Positions 60,511 to 64,000 of a stretch of DNA of 64,000 bases are shown in pieces. This DNA is from Nocardia speluncae NBRC 108251 (lineage in GTDB: Bacteria; Actinomycetota; Actinomycetes; Mycobacteriales; Mycobacteriaceae): contig NZ_BDBZ01000020.1 in assembly GCF_001613245.1 (NCBI RefSeq), positions 152,251 to 216,250 on the forward strand. Direction: 5' to 3'. The position numbers and the translations under genes are program-made. Numbering within the stretch: position 1 is the first letter of the stretch; the number at the start of each line of letters is the position of its first letter. The notes beneath the pieces are model-generated. The model saw only the letters and a list, made by a program, of their open reading frames with translations. It was not told the origin of the DNA and did no database searches.

Positions 60511-60984
60511 GTGAGCACCGCTACCCCGTCATCAGAGTTCATTCCCGCCGACTACGTCGTCGCAGTCGATCACGTCGGCATCGCCGTGCCCGATCTGGAC
60601 ACAGCCGTGGCCTGGTACGCCGAGAACCTCGGCCTGGTCGAAACCCACCGCGAGGTCAACGACGAACAGGGCGTCCAGGAAGCGATGCTGTCCGCTCCCG
60701 CCGCCGAGGACGATTCGACTGCTCTACAGTTGCTGGCACCGCTCGACGCGACCTCCACCATCGCGAAATTCATCGACCGCAGCGGACCGGGCTTGCAGCA
60801 GTTGGCTTTCCGGGTCACCGATATCGACGCTGTTTCCGCATATCTACGCGATCGCGGAGTGCGTTTACTGTACGAGGCGCCGCGGCGTGGCACCGCCGAT
60901 TCCCGCATCAATTTCGTCCACCCGAAGGATGCTGGCGGTGTGCTGGTCGAGTTGGTCGAGCCGGACCCGAATGTTACGCACTAG
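60511..60984 (+). CDS. mce: Methylmalonyl-CoA epimerase
   Basis: The 157-residue vicinal-oxygen-chelate protein interconverts (2R)- and (2S)-methylmalonyl-CoA. Motifs include VDHVGIAVPDLDTAVAWYAENLG, LLAPLDATSTIAKFIDRSGPGLQQLAFRV and a final VHPKDAGGVLVELVEP. The repeated His/Glu positions form the metal site. TACGTT at 60499-60504 lies 6 nt before the GTG, indicating a leaderless transcript. An in-frame upstream TTG-type extension is rejected. The usual symbol mce for this enzyme is unrelated to the mammalian-cell-entry genes elsewhere in the window. Confidence 0.9.
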   Translation: MSTATPSSEFIPADYVVAVDHVGIAVPDLDTAVAWYAENLGLVETHREVNDEQGVQEAMLSAPAAEDDSTALQLLAPLDATSTIAKFIDRSGPGLQQLAFRVTDIDAVSAYLRDRGVRLLYEAPRRGTADSRINFVHPKDAGGVLVELVEPDPNVTH

Positions 60985-61070
60985 TATCGTAATCGGACCG
61001 TTAGGCGTACCTCCGATAACATTCCCGGTCGGCTCACCATGCGCCGGTCTCAGGCTGTAGTTTGTTGGCC

Positions 61071-62087
61071 ATGTCGTCACCCGAGTCCGATCGCAATCGC
61101 TTCGTTGCGCTGCCCTTCACCGTCGTGCGCAAGGGTTATGCGCAAGACGAGGTACGTAACTATTTCGACCGTTTCGATGCCGAGTTGCGGGTCACCGCCA
61201 CCGACCGCGATGCCGCTGCCGCCCAGGCCCGCAACCTCGCCAGTCAGCTGGAGGATGCCCGCGACGAAATCGACGAGCTCCGTAAGGAAGTCGACCGGCT
61301 GTCCGTCCCGCCGACCACCGCGGAAGGGATGAGCGATCGCATCTCCCGGATGCTGCGATTGGCTTCCGACGAGGCCTCCGAGGTCCGCGCGCTGGCGCAG
61401 GCCGAGGCCGCGGAGATGGTTTCCATCGCCGAGCAGCAGGCCACGGAGATGCGCGGTAAGTACGAATCGCTGCTCGCCGAAACCAAAGAGAAGCGCGAAG
61501 CCCTCGAAATCGAGTACGAGCAGACCCTCGCGAACGCCCGTACCGAATCCTCGAAGATCATCGAAGCCTCCCAGGCCGAGGCCGAGCGCCTGGCCAAGGA
61601 GTCCGACGCCAAGCGCAAGGCCACGCAGCAGGACTTCGAGGTCACCATGGCCGAGCGTCGCACCAAGCTGACCCGCGCCATGGAGGAGCTGGAGGCCACC
61701 AGCCGCGCCGAGGCCGCCCAGCGGATCAAGGACGCCACCGACGAGGCCAACCGTCTCATCACCTCCGCCACCCAGACCTCCGAGCGCAAGATCGCGCACG
61801 CCAAGGAACTGGCCGAGGAGATGCGCGTCCTGCGTGGTCGCGTCCTGGCCCAGCTGCTCGGTATTCGTGGCCAGCTCGATTCGGTGCCCGCCATGCTGGC
61901 CGCCGTCAACCGGGAGAGCGAACTCCTCGACGGGGTGCCCGAACAGTCGCGTAAATCGATCGGCAGTGGGCAGAACAAGTCGGTATCCGGCCGCAATAGC
62001 CAGAAGGCCATCCCCGAGGTGAACGCCGAAGACGAGTCGGAAGACATCGTCGACGAAGAGCGCGAAAACGCCGACATCAGCAACTAG
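61071..62087 (+). CDS. DivIVA-domain-like coiled-coil protein
   Basis: The 338-residue protein starts with a DivIVA-type segment (RFVALPFTVVRKGYAQDEVRNYFDRFDAELR) and continues as one long coiled coil (residues 40-270) rich in Ala, Glu and Lys. A GQLDSVPAMLA hinge precedes an acidic, Ser-rich tail. It is probably a Wag31-related polar or envelope-assembly factor. TAGTTT lies 7 nt before the ATG. A strong terminator follows. In M. tuberculosis a comparable coding region lies near nucS, but I do not assign a symbol. Confidence 0.85.
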   Translation: MSSPESDRNRFVALPFTVVRKGYAQDEVRNYFDRFDAELRVTATDRDAAAAQARNLASQLEDARDEIDELRKEVDRLSVPPTTAEGMSDRISRMLRLASDEASEVRALAQAEAAEMVSIAEQQATEMRGKYESLLAETKEKREALEIEYEQTLANARTESSKIIEASQAEAERLAKESDAKRKATQQDFEVTMAERRTKLTRAMEELEATSRAEAAQRIKDATDEANRLITSATQTSERKIAHAKELAEEMRVLRGRVLAQLLGIRGQLDSVPAMLAAVNRESELLDGVPEQSRKSIGSGQNKSVSGRNSQKAIPEVNAEDESEDIVDEERENADISN

Positions 62088-62136
62088 AGCTCCAGCTGCT
62101 GTCGGAACGTGTACGGCGACACGACAAATCATTCCG

Positions 62137-62162
62137 AAGGCCGCCCCCACGGGGGCGGCCTT
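62137..62162 (+). terminator. Intrinsic-type terminator after the coiled-coil gene
   Basis: Arms AAGGCCGCCCCC (62137-62148) and GGGGGCGGCCTT (62151-62162) form a perfect 12-bp stem with a 2-nt loop, 49 nt after the stop codon. TTCC follows. Beyond it, 62163-62557 contains no gene I can support. Confidence 0.8.
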
Positions 62163-62557
62163 CCTCATATCCGACAGTCATATGTGCAGCGTCTTGCACA
62201 GTGAGAACAAGTCCCCCTCGATGCAGCCCGCCGGCTGGGCAAACTGCACCGTAGGCGGTCGAACCGCCCTGAACTTCGTCTGCGACAAACGGGGCCCGCG
62301 TCCGAGACCCGCCACCCGCAGCGAACCGCGCCCCGCGATTCCGGCGGTACTCGACGTTCACCATGAAGCGACCGCCCTGCCCTGTCGGACCTGCCCGACC
62401 GGGCAGGAGTCACCCGCGGGCCGGGACAGCCGGCCGGGCTGCACGCGCGCCTGCTCGACAGGCCGCGACATCAACTATGCGGCACGGACCGAGATCGAAC
62501 AGTCGGCCACCGATTCTGTGTCGGCACTGCCATGCAGGCTGTGGTCCGTCCAGCGAG

Positions 62558-62863
62558 CTAAGACCACCGCCTGGTGATACCGCGGGTACCCCGGCCGTTC
62601 CAGCAACCCCGATGCCAATGCCGGCGATCGGTCTCTCCGCCACCCACCGGCCAGGCCACTACGTGGGCGACCCCCGGCATGACCTCATGATCGCAGCCAG
62701 GGCAGCGATACCGCTTCAACGCCCGGGCGCCCGGCACCGTCCGCACCACGTACTCATCGCCGTCGGGTCCGGCTTCGGTCCGGCGGTAGACATCGCCCAG
62801 CCCGGTGCCCAACCGTTGCGGCTGCGCCCCGTAACGCTCGCTGCGCGGTTTTCGTCGTGGCAT
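62558..62863 (-). CDS. Small zinc-ribbon-like protein linked to nucS
   Basis: The 101-residue basic protein starts MPRRKPRSERYG and has CPGCDHEVMPGVAHVVAWPV near residue 55 and HWHRGCW near 85. These form a probable Cys/His zinc-binding site. Such proteins are common beside nucS in actinobacteria and are often called ATP/GTP-binding without support. It starts 10 nt after the nucS stop, so they share a transcript. Function unknown; a nucleic-acid role is an inference. Confidence 0.8.
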   Translation of the reverse strand: MPRRKPRSERYGAQPQRLGTGLGDVYRRTEAGPDGDEYVVRTVPGARALKRYRCPGCDHEVMPGVAHVVAWPVGGGETDRRHWHRGCWNGRGTRGITRRWS

Positions 62864-62873
62864 GGCTTCCAGC

Positions 62874-63560
62874 TTAGAAGAGCCGGAATTCGTTGCTCTC
62901 GGTCCCGCGCAGAGCGTTGTAATCGAGGATCAGGCAGCGGATACCGCGATCCTCGGCCAACGTCCGCGCCTGCGGTTTGATCTGCTGCGCCGCGAACACC
63001 CCGGCCACCGGTGACAGCAGCGGATCCCGGTTCAGCAACTCCAGGTAGCGCGTCAGTTGCTCGACCCCGTCGATCTCGCCCCGCCGTTTGATCTCCACCG
63101 CGACCGTCCGCCGGTCCGCGTCCCGGCACAGCAGATCCACCGGCCCGATGGCAGTCATGTACTCGCGACGGATAAGGCTGAACCCCGCACCGAGAGTTTC
63201 CACATGCTCGGCCAGCAGCTCCTGCAGATGCGCCTCGACCCCGTCCTTGACCAGCCCCGGGTCCACCCCGAGTTCATGGCTGGAATCATGCTCGATCTCC
63301 TCGATCCCGATGCGCAACTCTTCCCCCGCCTTGTTGCTCACCACCCACAGCTCCTTGAACTGCCCCGCCGCCGCATCCGGCTCCCGTTCCTCCAGCCAGC
63401 ACGGCGGGCTCATCCAGTTCAACGGCTTATAGGACCCCCCATCGGAATGCACCAGCACCGACCCATCCGCCTTCATCATCAACAGCCGGCGAGCCATCGG
63501 CAGATGAGCGGTCAACCGCCCCACATAGTCGACCTGGCACCGAGCAATCACGAGTCGCAT
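62874..63560 (-). CDS. nucS: Mismatch-specific endonuclease NucS (EndoMS)
   Basis: The 228-residue protein is the actinobacterial non-canonical mismatch-repair nuclease. It has an N-terminal dimerisation/ssDNA domain (MRLVIARCQVDYVGRLTAHLP) and a RecB-like nuclease domain with GPVDLLCRD, VAVEIKRRGEIDGVEQLTRYL and FAAQQIKPQARTLAEDRGI. The C-terminus EFRLF matches the beta-clamp-contacting tail of mycobacterial NucS. TAGACT (63568-63573) lies 7 nt before ATG 63560, suggesting leaderless expression. Longer in-frame starts lack homology. Confidence 0.96.
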   Translation of the reverse strand: MRLVIARCQVDYVGRLTAHLPMARRLLMMKADGSVLVHSDGGSYKPLNWMSPPCWLEEREPDAAAGQFKELWVVSNKAGEELRIGIEEIEHDSSHELGVDPGLVKDGVEAHLQELLAEHVETLGAGFSLIRREYMTAIGPVDLLCRDADRRTVAVEIKRRGEIDGVEQLTRYLELLNRDPLLSPVAGVFAAQQIKPQARTLAEDRGIRCLILDYNALRGTESNEFRLF

Positions 63561-64000
63561 CCGGCAGAGTCTAGGCCCTACCGGAGCCGGCCCCGGAACG
63601 GCGCCTCGACCGGCTCTGAGCAAACGAGCCGCAGGGTTCAACGATACCGGCATCAGCAGCGGTCATTCGAGACGATGACCGACAGCCGGATACCCCATAG
63701 GCCCGGAAGCATGCTTGCGCGGCTACACGCCACCCGCAGGACCGGACGTCAGTCCGAGCACTTACGACAACCGCGCACCACCCTGGCAACAGAGCTGGGC
63801 CGCTCCAGCCGGGCGTTCACCGCCGGGACGCTCCGACCCCGGACTGCCCGGAATATCCGCCCACCGGCGCGGGCCTGCCGAATGCCGGGCCACTATACCC
63901 ACTGTTTCGCGGCCAACCAAATGAATGAGCCAAAGAGCCCATCCTCCGAACACCCCCTGAACGCACTCTAGGGGCCCACAAAAGTGGGCCCCTAGAGGGA
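63561..64000. other. Non-coding right end of the window
   Basis: Apart from the nucS promoter (63568-63573) I see no gene in 63561-63965. GC content falls slightly near 63890-63960. The last 35 bases form a strong hairpin (separate entry). The next gene must begin or end outside the window. Confidence 0.5.
63966..63997. terminator. Perfect 14-bp hairpin at the window edge
   Basis: Arms CTCTAGGGGCCCAC (63966-63979) and GTGGGCCCCTAGAG (63984-63997) are exact reverse complements with loop AAAA. It is the strongest stem in the window. It probably terminates a minus-strand transcript arriving from the right, or acts in both directions. Confidence 0.75.

Noticed and set aside
62163..62577. Plus-strand open frame of about 130 codons after the coiled-coil gene
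   Set aside because: It has no ribosome site, no family resemblance, unusual Cys/Pro/Arg composition, and overlaps the nucS-linked gene.

Overview
This is a high-GC actinobacterial chromosome segment. An intact eight-gene mce locus, the CysO/Mec+/CysM cysteine pathway, NucS, GlgE and many GTG/TTG starts all point to the order Mycobacteriales. Overall style suggests Nocardia or a close relative; that genus call is inference, because no rRNA or other marker gene lies in the window. Gene order from about 35 to 64 kb closely follows the Mycobacterium tuberculosis Rv1321-Rv1343c neighbourhood, with rearrangements and without murI. I found no insertion sequence, prophage, CRISPR array or tRNA.

Layout. 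1-6.3 kb: a truncated toroid-fold gene, AraC and HxlR regulators, an NmrA-like reductase, and an arsenic/cadmium island (arsR, arsI/cadI, an Acr3 pump with an unusual C-terminal extension, a second arsR). 6.5-16.6 kb: an accessory patchwork of small regulator-plus-enzyme pairs (TetR/MDR reductase, RidA/HxlR, TetR/P450), resistance-type enzymes (APH-like kinase, GNAT), a methyltransferase and a proline-rich DUF6459-type protein. 16.8-19.5 kb: a YdjM-like membrane protein, an orphan antitoxin with a possible toxin remnant, a VIT-family transporter and an unrecognised gene. 19.7-27.7 kb: the minus-strand operon yrbEA-yrbEB-mceA-B-C-D-E-F, with start/stop overlaps at nearly every junction. 28-35.2 kb: PhoU, an anchored or exported HNH nuclease with a small partner, two tandem Gly-rich-tail membrane proteins, PadR with an FAD monooxygenase, and TetR with an F420-type oxidoreductase.

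35.2-64 kb is the conserved core. It holds NAD salvage (pncA, pncB), clpS, the mec-cysO-cysM cysteine cluster, a rhomboid protease, an Rv1339-type phosphodiesterase, rph and rdgB, a DinG-like helicase, a DoxX protein behind a near-consensus iron-box, an NCS2 purine permease, glycogen/alpha-glucan metabolism (glgP, glgE-glgB), a thioredoxin/TPR protein without a CXXC, a thiolase, a methylmalonyl-CoA epimerase, a DivIVA-like coiled-coil protein and nucS.

How the genes work together. The ars genes are a sense-and-export/detoxify module. The mce genes make one lipid-import complex whose ATPase must be encoded elsewhere. Mec+, CysO and CysM make cysteine from O-phosphoserine through a protein-bound thiocarboxylate. 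GlgE, GlgB and GlgP build and degrade alpha-glucan. Two sequence patterns recur: clean inverted repeats next to TetR/HxlR/ArsR/PadR genes, and a TANNNT hexamer 6-7 nt upstream of many start codons, which predicts leaderless mRNAs.
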